Origin: Bacteroidetes bacterium HGW-Bacteroidetes-8
GTDB lineage: Bacteria; Bacteroidota; Bacteroidia; Bacteroidales; UBA932
NCBI GenBank assembly: GCA_002840895.1
Contig: PHCZ01000011.1
Span: 62,001 to 126,000 of the forward strand
Direction of reading: 5' to 3'
Length of the DNA stretch: 64,000 nt
The position numbers were made by a program, and so were the translations under genes. The notes beneath the pieces were generated by a model. It made no database searches and was not told the origin of the DNA. It saw only the letters and a list, made by a program, of their open reading frames with translations. Positions 34,728-42,602 of the stretch are shown piece by piece (the first letter of the stretch is position 1; every line of letters begins with the position of its first letter).

Positions 34728-37364
34728 TTATATTTTAAAAGTTATTCCAAATCCGAATGATATTTTGCTGTTGAGCGAGGTTCTGAAGTTGTTGATTACA
34801 TCTGTGTAATATGGGTTATACCAGAAGCAGTTGTTAGCATAAAAGGTAAAACTATGCCCCTGCTTTGTCTCTTTTCTAATGTTAAGGTGAAAGTTCGGGT
34901 AAAAAGGAGATTTTGAGGGGTAGGCTTGTGTAGGATTTAATTGCAAATCTTTATACTCTTCGCTGTCTCTAAGCTCCTGAGGAATCTCTATATAATTGGC
35001 CATCTCGTCGTAGTAGGCTACAGGCCTAAGGTCCGGATTAACATTGACAGATTTGTTGTAGATATTCAACTCCGTTGTAAGAGTTATAATAATTCTTAAG
35101 TCGGGAATCTGCTGTATAACTGTAAGGTTAGCACTGGCTATCTGAACACTCCGCACCCAGCTTTGGTATACCCCATATCTACTTTGCGAAACCGAATTGT
35201 TTGAAACCCGAACCGAGGGAACGTTATCAAATGTCTCACTGGAAATATATTGACCTGTAAGGTTTATACCGGTATTGGTAGATTTGATTCTTGGTGGTGA
35301 GAATGTCAACTCTACACCTTTTGTTTCGGATCTTTGGTTATTAACATATACCGAATATGTTCTTGGAAGATAGGTTACATTGTTGGGGTCCTCCTCCACA
35401 ATAGGGGGCCTTCCCACAGGCTCAGATACAATCTTATATCCCTGATTTTTGAATACTGCAAGCTGGGTTGCAGAGGTTATCCCTCTCGAGAGCAGCTTTT
35501 GGTAACCTGTCAATCTAATGTTATAGCCAGATCTATCATACTCCAGAGCGATCTCTCTAGTCTCTCCTCTGCCCGGTTTCAGCGATGTGTTATTTGGCTT
35601 TATTACATATGAGGTAACAATTGCCAGCCTCTCTTCCGGTTTAGGGTCGTAGTAGCTTAGATTTACCAGGTCAAAATAGACAGGGCCGGGGTACAGAGTG
35701 ATCATTGCAGGCGCTTTATATGATACTCCCCAGGCTCCTCTAATTTTAAAACTCTTTTTAACCCCTAGTGTGGCTGACACTCTGGGAGAGAATAGGTTAT
35801 ATCTCTCAATAATTCTATCATACCTGAGCCCCAACCGTAAATTGTACATAATATCCTTAAACTCCCTTGTAATGGTTGTTTGGTGATAGAGCGAAAAATT
35901 CTTTGATGCCGGGAGCTCATTAAAGAGGACACCTCTGCTCCCGGGTGTTCCTGCCGGGCCTACCCCCCCCTCTCCCTCTACTCTCCCTTTCCCGAAGTTC
36001 TTGTCGTAGGTATACTCCATTCCGGTTGTAAAGGATAGGTTATTGTTTGCTATTACACTGTTCTGCTCTGCCTCCAACCTTGCATATCCGTTTATTGGAA
36101 GCCCCTCCATAACGGTAGTCTGCATATAGCTCAGAGGTGAATAGGTTGTAAAATATGTGCCGGTTTCGGTAGGCTCAACCATTGGTCTGGGACCGTCTGT
36201 AACCTCCTGCTCCAGCTTAGTATATTGTGTCGTTAAATTGAGACTAAGAGTATAGTTGAGCTTCCCAAGAAGATCTAACCTCCCATTAATCCCGAACATA
36301 AATCTGTTATTCTTTATATCTCTGTTTGAGAGTAAAACCTCCTGAGGCTCAATCCTGCGTCCGTCTCCACTAAAGCCGTATGAGGCAGATAGTGTGTTGT
36401 TCCAGTTTAACTTTTCGTTTAGAGTTGCTGTCCATCTGGCCCCAACGTTAACTCTCTGGAAGTAATCTCTTACCTCTGTTGGTTGGCCAACAGAGTAGGC
36501 GTAGTCTGTATCTAAATTTAGATATCCCAACTTTTTAAGCTTGAGCCCTCTTGAGAGACTTGCCTGGTATGTAGATGGAGTTGAGTTGAAGGAGATGCTC
36601 AATGGGGAGTAACCCGCCTTCCTCGTTACAATTACCGCTCCCGATGTGATGTTCCCGTATCTGGCACTTGCAACCCCTGTTACAACCTCTACCGACTCAA
36701 TATTTGATGCAGGTATCTCTCTTAAATCAAGACCTTTATTGGCAACATTAGTTCCCCCTGAAAGGCTGGAAGCGGGGTTTGCCACCTGCAGATTTGCATC
36801 GTTGCTTAGGGGAGTTCCGTCTACAACTATTGCAGTTCCAAATGAGTTTACTGCAGATGTCTCTGCTGTCCTTAAATCCAGTTGAGCTGTTAGGGTTAGT
36901 TTTTGGGGCTGAAGTTTTCCTCCGGGCAGTAGTGACATTACATCACTAAGACTTATGGCCTGAACCTGCTTTATAGCCTCGCTTCCTATTGAGTATGTGC
37001 TTGAACCCTCTTTGCTCTGAGAGGTTGTAGCTGTCACAACAACCTCGTTCAGGCTTAAAGACATCTCCTTAAGAGAAAAGCTGACAGCAGAAAGCTCTCC
37101 GGTTACCTTAAGCAACCTCTCTTGAGGCTCAAAGCCCAGAATTGAAACCTTGATTTTATGCTCTCCGGAAGGGATCTGCAGTTTATACTCCCCCTTTTCG
37201 TTAGAGTAGGTAAAATACTGGGTCCCCTGTACAAATACAGATGCAAAATAGATAGGCTCACCTGTAGTTTGAGAGGTGATTCTTCCCGAAACAGTCTGTT
37301 TTTGAGCTGATGCTATAAATGGCAGAGTTATAAATATCAGCCCCAGTAAAATTATATTTTTCAT
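34728..37364 (-). CDS. TonB-dependent receptor of the nine-gene operon
   Basis: The 878-residue protein has a signal peptide (IILLGLIFITLPFIASAQ), a carboxypeptidase-regulatory-like domain (about 22-105, VSGRITSQTTGEPIYFASVFVQG), a plug domain (about 115-250: LNEVVVTAT, VVDGTPL, IPASNIESVEVVTGVASARYGNITSGAV) and a barrel of about 600 residues ending ISFGFGITFKI. The ATG overlaps the upstream stop (ATGA). It is not SusC-type, having no SusD partner. A G8 tract (minus strand, 35963-35970) inside the coding region encodes part of EGEGGVGPAG in an extracellular-loop-like region. A one-base slip there would truncate the receptor. Confidence 0.92.
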   Translation of the reverse strand: MKNIILLGLIFITLPFIASAQKQTVSGRITSQTTGEPIYFASVFVQGTQYFTYSNEKGEYKLQIPSGEHKIKVSILGFEPQERLLKVTGELSAVSFSLKEMSLSLNEVVVTATTSQSKEGSSTYSIGSEAIKQVQAISLSDVMSLLPGGKLQPQKLTLTAQLDLRTAETSAVNSFGTAIVVDGTPLSNDANLQVANPASSLSGGTNVANKGLDLREIPASNIESVEVVTGVASARYGNITSGAVIVTRKAGYSPLSISFNSTPSTYQASLSRGLKLKKLGYLNLDTDYAYSVGQPTEVRDYFQRVNVGARWTATLNEKLNWNNTLSASYGFSGDGRRIEPQEVLLSNRDIKNNRFMFGINGRLDLLGKLNYTLSLNLTTQYTKLEQEVTDGPRPMVEPTETGTYFTTYSPLSYMQTTVMEGLPINGYARLEAEQNSVIANNNLSFTTGMEYTYDKNFGKGRVEGEGGVGPAGTPGSRGVLFNELPASKNFSLYHQTTITREFKDIMYNLRLGLRYDRIIERYNLFSPRVSATLGVKKSFKIRGAWGVSYKAPAMITLYPGPVYFDLVNLSYYDPKPEERLAIVTSYVIKPNNTSLKPGRGETREIALEYDRSGYNIRLTGYQKLLSRGITSATQLAVFKNQGYKIVSEPVGRPPIVEEDPNNVTYLPRTYSVYVNNQRSETKGVELTFSPPRIKSTNTGINLTGQYISSETFDNVPSVRVSNNSVSQSRYGVYQSWVRSVQIASANLTVIQQIPDLRIIITLTTELNIYNKSVNVNPDLRPVAYYDEMANYIEIPQELRDSEEYKDLQLNPTQAYPSKSPFYPNFHLNIRKETKQGHSFTFYANNCFWYNPYYTDVINNFRTSLNSKISFGFGITFKI
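35963..35970 (-). repeat. G8 homopolymer inside the TonB-dependent receptor gene
   Basis: Eight consecutive G residues on the coding (minus) strand fall within codons for Glu-Gly-Gly-Val. In the sequence as given the frame is open. Tracts of this length are prone to slipped-strand mispairing. Confidence 0.8.
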
Positions 37365-37861
37365 CAATTATTATCCGGTTGAGGTGTTGACTGGGTGCCA
37401 AGAGTGATTGAAGTTTTTGAGATAACCTCGTTGAATTTTCTTACCTGTTCCGGGGTGCAGATTCCTCTTATGTTCTCATAAAATTTCATCGTCAAATCTC
37501 TGTTAAGGGATTGTGCCATAATAAAATCTTCATAAATTTTATTCAGAACAACAGTGTCATTATCTGCTCCTGCGGTATTAAACCTCTCCTTAACGCTTCT
37601 TAGCCTCATCCCTACCTCTTTCAGACTCAAACTATAATCGTTCACAATTGAGTCAAAAACCTCGACTTGATTCCCGGAAAGGCTCAGATACTTAACAAAA
37701 AAGGTGTTCACCCCCTCTATGCTTCTCTTGGACTGGGCCTCTCTCTGCTTGGCGAGATACATATTAACACCTATGGTACTGACAATAGTGATGTTAAAAA
37801 TTGCCAGAATTATTACCCAGAGCTTTAATCTTCTTACTGATTTCAAATAATTACTACTCAT
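37364..37861 (-). CDS. Membrane-anchored Spy/CpxP/CnrX-like periplasmic protein
   Basis: The 165-residue protein has one N-terminal membrane anchor (about 12-33, LWVIILAIFNITIVSTIGVNM) and then a helical periplasmic part. It contains LSLSGNQVEVFDSIVNDY and a late CTPEQVRKFNEVI, reminiscent of the LTxxQ repeats of Spy/CpxP and of the CnrX sensor. There are no histidines, so a metal site like that of CnrX is not evident. It follows a sigma factor and a small membrane protein, the same order of roles as in sigma/anti-sigma/sensor trios. It probably senses an envelope signal and frees the sigma factor. Its stop overlaps the receptor start. Confidence 0.75.
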   Translation of the reverse strand: MSSNYLKSVRRLKLWVIILAIFNITIVSTIGVNMYLAKQREAQSKRSIEGVNTFFVKYLSLSGNQVEVFDSIVNDYSLSLKEVGMRLRSVKERFNTAGADNDTVVLNKIYEDFIMAQSLNRDLTMKFYENIRGICTPEQVRKFNEVISKTSITLGTQSTPQPDNN

Positions 37862-37870
37862 ATCTCTGAA

Positions 37871-38194
37871 TTAAAATGGTAAAAAAAATGCTCCAAACCC
37901 AACACTCATAATATCTACACCTACAGAATCCGAGATAGAACCGGCAGCACTTGATATCTCATACAGGTTGCCGATAATGCACCCTATACTTACCGAAGCA
38001 GCTATTGATACACCATAGATAAATGCAGTCTTGAAGGTGAGCCGTTGAGTTTCAAAGGTGGCTTGCAGGCTCAGCTCCGTCACTCTATCCATAATCATAT
38101 CAACTCTGTTACTCTGTAAAACCATCTCCTTCTCATTTTCGATAGCGGTGTAGAGTTGTTTTTCAAAATCTGAATTATTGTAAGTCGTTTTCAT
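37871..38194 (-). CDS. Small single-pass membrane protein, probable anti-sigma factor
   Basis: This 107-residue protein has a soluble N-terminal part of about 50 residues (DFEKQLYTAIENEKEMVLQSN), then a hydrophobic segment (about 55-75, FIYGVSIAASVSIGCIIGNLY) and a short tail. It has no sequence signature I recognise. It overlaps the ECF sigma gene by 20 bp and precedes the Spy-like gene by 9 bp, the position and topology of a minimal anti-sigma factor such as CnrY. That role is inferred from context only. Confidence 0.65.
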   Translation of the reverse strand: MKTTYNNSDFEKQLYTAIENEKEMVLQSNRVDMIMDRVTELSLQATFETQRLTFKTAFIYGVSIAASVSIGCIIGNLYEISSAAGSISDSVGVDIMSVGFGAFFLPF

Positions 38195-38753
38195 TTATAA
38201 CTGATATTAATTTTTCTTTTAACTGTTTTTTTGCTCTTTGAATAAGCGATTCAACTGCGTGAACCGATAGTGACATAATCTTTGCAATCTCTTTTTGGGA
38301 CATATCGTCTAGTCTGCTAAATATAAATGCTACTCTCTGCCTCTCAGGCAGCCGGTCTATCTCCTTATAGATAAGCTCTTGCGCCTCTTTACTTGACAAT
38401 AATCTGTGAGGGTTGTCATTTTTATTTGTTTGTAAAAGATTGGCAATTGCTCCAATTTTTGTTTCGTAAAAAGAGGAAATTGTTCTCTTATCTCTCTTTC
38501 TTAAAAAAGTATATGCACTGTTTATCCCTATCCTATATAACCAGGTCGAGAACTCCGAACTCCCCCGAAAACTCCCCAAAGAGATAAAGGCCCTTAGGAA
38601 TGTCTCCTGAGTAATGTCTTCGGCATCTTGCACCTGATGAACAAATCCCCTTGAAAGAATAAATATCCTTTCGTGGTATCTCTCCACTAGTAGACGAAAC
38701 ATCTCTGTCTCGCCATCAAGAACTCTCTCGATTATTTTATCCTCCGATATCAT
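38175..38753 (-). CDS. ECF RNA polymerase sigma factor (RpoE-like)
   Basis: From the ATG at 38753 the protein has 192 residues. A GTG three codons upstream is an alternative. Region 2 is clear (about 15-80: FRLLVERYHERIFILSRGFVHQVQDAEDITQETFLRAFISL, FSTWLYRIGINSAYTFLRK). Region 4 follows (about 130-185: IDRLPERQRVAFIFSRLDDMSQKEIAKIMSLSVHAVESLIQRAKKQLKEKL). It is the first gene of a tightly spaced nine-gene operon and presumably drives that operon on release from the small membrane protein. A G8 tract lies about 45 bp upstream of its start. Confidence 0.92.
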   Translation of the reverse strand: MISEDKIIERVLDGETEMFRLLVERYHERIFILSRGFVHQVQDAEDITQETFLRAFISLGSFRGSSEFSTWLYRIGINSAYTFLRKRDKRTISSFYETKIGAIANLLQTNKNDNPHRLLSSKEAQELIYKEIDRLPERQRVAFIFSRLDDMSQKEIAKIMSLSVHAVESLIQRAKKQLKEKLISVINENDLQ

Positions 38754-38796
38754 TGTATACACCTCTTAGACGCAACTTGTAAGAAAATCCGTCGTT

Positions 38797-38804
38797 GGGG
38801 GGGG
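38797..38804. repeat. G8 homopolymer between divergent genes
   Basis: Eight G residues on the plus strand lie 44-51 bp upstream of the ECF sigma start and 38 bp before the -7 box of the divergent dehydrogenase gene. This is within the zone where the operon promoter must lie, so a length change could alter promoter spacing. Confidence 0.75.
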
Positions 38805-38841
38805 CAAATAAACGTTAAAAAAAATTGAACTACAAATCTCT

Positions 38842-38849
38842 TATCTTTG
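38842..38849 (+). promoter_or_regulatory. Bacteroidota -7 box (TATCTTTG) for the SDR gene
   Basis: TATCTTTG is a full match to TAnnTTTG, 27 bp before the ATG at 38876. A TTG occurs about 14 bp upstream rather than at the usual 19 bp. Confidence 0.55.
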
Positions 38850-38875
38850 TTACTCTGCAATAAATAGTTGAAAAT

Positions 38876-39802
38876 ATGAAAAAACAAAACTGGACAATAG
38901 AGAGTATTGGCAACCAAAGTGGTAAAAGAGTTATTATAACCGGTGGTGCGAGCGGAATCGGACTGGAGGCTGCAAAGGTGCTTTCGGCTAAGGGGGCAGA
39001 AGTTATTATTGCTGTAAGAAATATTGAGAAGGGGGAGAGGGCAATTGCTCGGGTTAAGGCAGTTAATCCATTAGCAATCATATCCCTTATGAGCCTCGAT
39101 CTTGGAGACCTGGCAAGTGTGCGGGAGTTTGCGCAAGAGTTTACTCAAAAATATAAGAGTCTGGATCTTCTTATAAATAATGCCGGAGTTATGATCCCTC
39201 CATATCAAAAAACAAAAGATGGGTTTGAACTGCAGTTCGGCACTAACCACCTTGCCCACTTTGCTCTAACAGGGCTGCTCCTGCCTCTGCTAACATCTAC
39301 ACCGGAGTCCAGAATTATAACTGTGAGCAGTATTGCAAGCAGGGGAGCAAAAATCTACTTCGACAATCTGGACGGATCAAAAGGTTTTTCAACAATGAAC
39401 TTTTACCGTCAAAGTAAATTTTCTAACCTATTGTTCGGCAAAGAGCTCAACAACAGGCTTAAGCAATCGGGGTTAAATCCAATAAGCATCGTTTGTCACC
39501 CCGGCGTATCTGCAACCAATCTCTTTATGAGAGGCTCAGGTAAAGAGGGGGGCAAAGTAATGACCTTTCTTTTATCTCTCTTTGCCCAACCTGCACACAA
39601 GGGAGCCCTCCCCACCCTTTTCGCTGCAACAAATCCGCAACTTCAAGGCGGAGAGTACATAGGCCCGGACGGAGTTGCAAACTTTAGAGGCAACCCTGTC
39701 ATTACATCGGAGGGTGATAAACTCTTCAAGGCAGATATCTCACAGAAGCTATGGGAGATATCGGAACAGCTCACCGGCGTAAGTTATTTGTCAAAATACT
39801 AA
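38876..39802 (+). CDS. Short-chain dehydrogenase/reductase
   Basis: The 308-residue protein has the classical SDR features. The cofactor loop TGGASGIG is at 22-29. A basic residue follows the second strand (AVRN), suggesting NADP preference. Then come LDLGDLASVREFA, LINNAGVM, a catalytic serine in ITVSSIAS, and the Y-x3-K pair in FYRQSKFSN (near 178-182). The layout resembles retinol-dehydrogenase-like SDRs. The substrate is unknown. It is divergent from the ECF operon and has no clear metabolic neighbours. Confidence 0.9.
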   Translation: MKKQNWTIESIGNQSGKRVIITGGASGIGLEAAKVLSAKGAEVIIAVRNIEKGERAIARVKAVNPLAIISLMSLDLGDLASVREFAQEFTQKYKSLDLLINNAGVMIPPYQKTKDGFELQFGTNHLAHFALTGLLLPLLTSTPESRIITVSSIASRGAKIYFDNLDGSKGFSTMNFYRQSKFSNLLFGKELNNRLKQSGLNPISIVCHPGVSATNLFMRGSGKEGGKVMTFLLSLFAQPAHKGALPTLFAATNPQLQGGEYIGPDGVANFRGNPVITSEGDKLFKADISQKLWEISEQLTGVSYLSKY

Positions 39803-39903
39803 TTGCCTCTTTATTAGGCAAGCCCCACGATGCTTGGCAAGGTTTATAGGGTATTTGTTTGTTTGTTGATCTTATATGTAGAAAAACATTAATTTCTTCA
39901 GAT

Positions 39904-41163
39904 ATGAAAACAACAGTTAAACAAAGTATCCTGCTGATTCTTGCCTTAGCAATATTTTCGGGAGCCACTCCTGTTTGGGGACAGCAGACAAAAGACTTCT
40001 TTACAGTAAAAGGGGTAGTTAAGGACAATCGCTCCGGAAAGACTCTGGAGTATGTAAACATCTCCGTTGCGGGGACAAACATTGGTACCATAACAAATAC
40101 CAATGGAGAGTTCTCGATTAAGATTAAGGACTCACTCAATGCTAAAACAGTTATTGTATCTCACATAGGATACATTACAAGCAAGTTTTCTGTAACCGGT
40201 AAGAGCGAAGAGGGTGTCACTGTTCAACTTACACCTCAACCAAACCTGCTGGACGAGATAACAATCCGTGCCATTGATGCAAAATTATTGGTTGAGAGGG
40301 CAATAGCAAAAATAGAACAAAACTACAGCGCTAACCCAAGTATGCTCTCCGGATTCTATCGTGAGACAATAAGGAAAAGAAAAAATTACATCAATGTATC
40401 TGAGGCTATAGTGGAGATCTACAAAACTCCTTACTCAGATGGACTTTATAGAGACCTTATCCAGATTTATAAAGGCAGAAAGCTTATTAGTCCAAAAGCC
40501 GACGACACCCTTATGGTAAAATTGCTGGGTGGGCCTAATCTCTCAATCTATCTTGATGTAGTGAAAAATCCGGATCTTATGCTAAACAGCAAAACTCTCT
40601 CTTATTATAAATTCTCTATGGAGGAGTCTGTTATGATAGAAGATCGTCCCCACTATGTGGTTACTTTTACTCCTCAGGTAATTCTACCTTACTCACTGCA
40701 CTATGGAAAACTTTACATAGACAGAGAGAGTCTCACATTCTCAAGGGCAGAGTTCAGTGTAAGTATGGATGACAAAAACAAGGCAACTCAGGCAATTCTT
40801 AAAAAGAAACCTATGGGTATGGTTTTCAAACCGGAAGATGTCTCATTCCTGGTTACCTATAAAATGCGGGATGGAAAGAGCTATCTCAACTACATCCGCA
40901 GCGAGCTTCGCTTTAAGTGTGACTGGAAGAGGAGACTCTTCTCTACAAACTATGCAATTGTCTCTGAGACTGTAATTACCGGGGGCAAAGGAGAGGTATC
41001 TGCAAAAATACCGCATAAGCTGGCCTTTAGGGAGAGTCAGTCGCTCTCAGATAAAGTTAACAGCTTCTACGATGCCAACTTCTGGGAAGACTACAATATC
41101 ATAGAGCCCGACGAGTCTCTGGAGTATGCCGTTAACCGATTAAAAAAGGAGAATCTAAAATAA
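39904..41163 (+). CDS. Carboxypeptidase-regulatory-like domain protein
   Basis: The ATG at 39904 starts a signal peptide (SILLILALAIFSGATPVWGQ). Residues about 33-115 form a carboxypeptidase-regulatory-like beta sandwich (FTVKGVVKDNRSGKTLEYVNISVAGTNIG). A conserved C-terminal domain of about 290 residues has LLVERAIAKIEQNYSANPSMLSGFYRETIRKRKNYINVSEAIVEIYKTPY and ends at EPDESLEYAVNRLK. The same C-terminal domain occurs in the STN-domain protein three genes downstream, so they are paralogues. Function is unknown; both are predicted to be exported and have no barrel. It ends 30 bp before the FecI-like gene and may be co-transcribed. Confidence 0.8.
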   Translation: MKTTVKQSILLILALAIFSGATPVWGQQTKDFFTVKGVVKDNRSGKTLEYVNISVAGTNIGTITNTNGEFSIKIKDSLNAKTVIVSHIGYITSKFSVTGKSEEGVTVQLTPQPNLLDEITIRAIDAKLLVERAIAKIEQNYSANPSMLSGFYRETIRKRKNYINVSEAIVEIYKTPYSDGLYRDLIQIYKGRKLISPKADDTLMVKLLGGPNLSIYLDVVKNPDLMLNSKTLSYYKFSMEESVMIEDRPHYVVTFTPQVILPYSLHYGKLYIDRESLTFSRAEFSVSMDDKNKATQAILKKKPMGMVFKPEDVSFLVTYKMRDGKSYLNYIRSELRFKCDWKRRLFSTNYAIVSETVITGGKGEVSAKIPHKLAFRESQSLSDKVNSFYDANFWEDYNIIEPDESLEYAVNRLKKENLK

Positions 41164-41193
41164 CCGAGTGATATCTTTCGTATATTTGAAAGT

Positions 41194-41745
41194 ATGTTAA
41201 ACGATCTGTTGCTCATTAAAAAAGTTAAAGAGGGGGATATTAAGGCTTTCGAAATCCTTTTCCGGAAATACTATCCCCCTCTCTCTTATTATGCTGTTAC
41301 CATAACCGGCATAAGTGATGCAGCAGAAGATATTATTCAGGACCTCTTCTACCATATGTGGAAAGAGAGGGAGAATGTTCAAATATTCAGCTCTTTGAAA
41401 AGTTACCTCTATAGCGCTGTAAGAAACAGATCCCTTCAATATTGCGAAAGGAGAAAGCTGGACGAGAGATACAGAGGGAGCAACCTCAACCTAGGCTCCC
41501 AGGCAACGGAGCCCGATTCCCTTAACGGAATTGAGTACAGAGAGCTGGAGCAGATAATTAAAAAGAGTCTTGAGAGAATGCCTTCCAGAAGAGTAGAGAT
41601 TTTTCGAATGCACAGGTTTGGTAACCAAAAATACAGGGAGATTGCAGAGGCTCTCTCCGTTTCAGTTAAAACAGTTGAGGCCGAGATGACAAAGGCACTT
41701 AAAGAGATAAGAAAAGAGATAGAACTTCACACTTCAATATTATGA
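41194..41745 (+). CDS. FecI-type ECF RNA polymerase sigma-70 factor
   Basis: The 183-residue protein has region 2 (AFEILFRKYYPPLSYYAVTITGISDAAEDIIQDLFYHMWKERE, about 16-60) and region 4 (LERMPSRRVEIFRMHRFGNQKYREIAEALSVSVKTVEAEMTKALKEIRKEI, about 125-178). It matches the Bacteroidota FecI family. Its stop overlaps the FecR start (ATGA). The target would normally be an adjacent TonB-dependent receptor, but here an STN-domain protein without a barrel follows. Confidence 0.92.
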   Translation: MLNDLLLIKKVKEGDIKAFEILFRKYYPPLSYYAVTITGISDAAEDIIQDLFYHMWKERENVQIFSSLKSYLYSAVRNRSLQYCERRKLDERYRGSNLNLGSQATEPDSLNGIEYRELEQIIKKSLERMPSRRVEIFRMHRFGNQKYREIAEALSVSVKTVEAEMTKALKEIRKEIELHTSIL

Positions 41746-42584
41746 TTTCTAAGAATATAAACAATAAAACAGATGCTGCCTGGAACAAGCTCCATAACAG
41801 ACTTGAAATAGAGGGACTGCTGGAGGCTAAGAGTGAGAACAAAGTGATACGGGCATTTGCAAAATCAACGGCACTCCGTGTGGCTGCCGCACTGGTCATA
41901 CTTATTGGTGCTACCCTCTATCTTACAGTTTGGAATAAAGGTTCAGAGACTCTTCTTTCGGTTTATAACTCTGAGGAGAGTTCGACAGTTGCAACAACCC
42001 TGGAAGATGGCTCAACCGTTTTTCTTGCAAAGAACACCACACTCTCATATCCAAAGCATTTCAATAAAGAGCGTAGAGAGGTCCGTCTGGAGGGAAATGC
42101 CTATTTCGAGATTTTTAAAAACCCTGCTAAACCCTTTATTGTTGAGACAGAACTCATCAGTATAGAGGTGCTGGGCACATCATTTAATGTAGCTGTATCG
42201 AACACCTCTCTACCATCTATTGCAGTAAACACAGGAAGAGTTAGCGTCACATTAAAAAGCAACGGTCAGAGAGTTACTCTCCTGGCAGGAGAGAGTGCAG
42301 TGATTAGGTCCGGGTCGCTACATTCTATGCCCACAGAAGATCTCGAACAGTTCAGCTTATATATGAACCGAATCCATTTTAAAGATGAAAAGCTCTCAGA
42401 TGTGGTGAGAATAATTAATAAAAACTCCCCACAACTCTCAATTGAACTTGCCCCTGGATTAGAAGAGCGTTTTATCACCGCAACCTTTACGGGAAACTCT
42501 CCCGACACAATGGCTCAGCTTATTTGTGTTGCTCTAAATCTAAATTATACAATGCAAGAGGGAAAAGTTCTCATACACGAATAA
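41742..42584 (+). CDS. FecR-family anti-sigma factor/sensor
   Basis: The 280-residue protein has a cytoplasmic N-terminal part with the WNKLHNRLEIE region, one membrane helix (about 42-62, LRVAAALVILIGATLYLTVW), then the FecR domain (about 75-175: TVATTLEDGSTVFLAKNTTLSYPKHFNKERREVRLEGNAYFEI, FIVETELISIEVLGTSFNV). The C-terminal DUF4974-like domain (about 205-278: IHFKDEKLSDVVRIINKNSPQLSIEL) often interacts with the STN domain of its receptor. The next gene encodes an STN domain, consistent with direct signalling between them. Confidence 0.93.
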   Translation: MISKNINNKTDAAWNKLHNRLEIEGLLEAKSENKVIRAFAKSTALRVAAALVILIGATLYLTVWNKGSETLLSVYNSEESSTVATTLEDGSTVFLAKNTTLSYPKHFNKERREVRLEGNAYFEIFKNPAKPFIVETELISIEVLGTSFNVAVSNTSLPSIAVNTGRVSVTLKSNGQRVTLLAGESAVIRSGSLHSMPTEDLEQFSLYMNRIHFKDEKLSDVVRIINKNSPQLSIELAPGLEERFITATFTGNSPDTMAQLICVALNLNYTMQEGKVLIHE

Positions 42585-42602
42585 CAGCAATATGTGAGCA
42601 AA

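Noticed and set aside
41181-41188. TATATTTG box just before the FecI-like gene
   Set aside because: It ends 5 bp before the ATG, so transcription would begin at or inside the start codon. A chance match is more likely.
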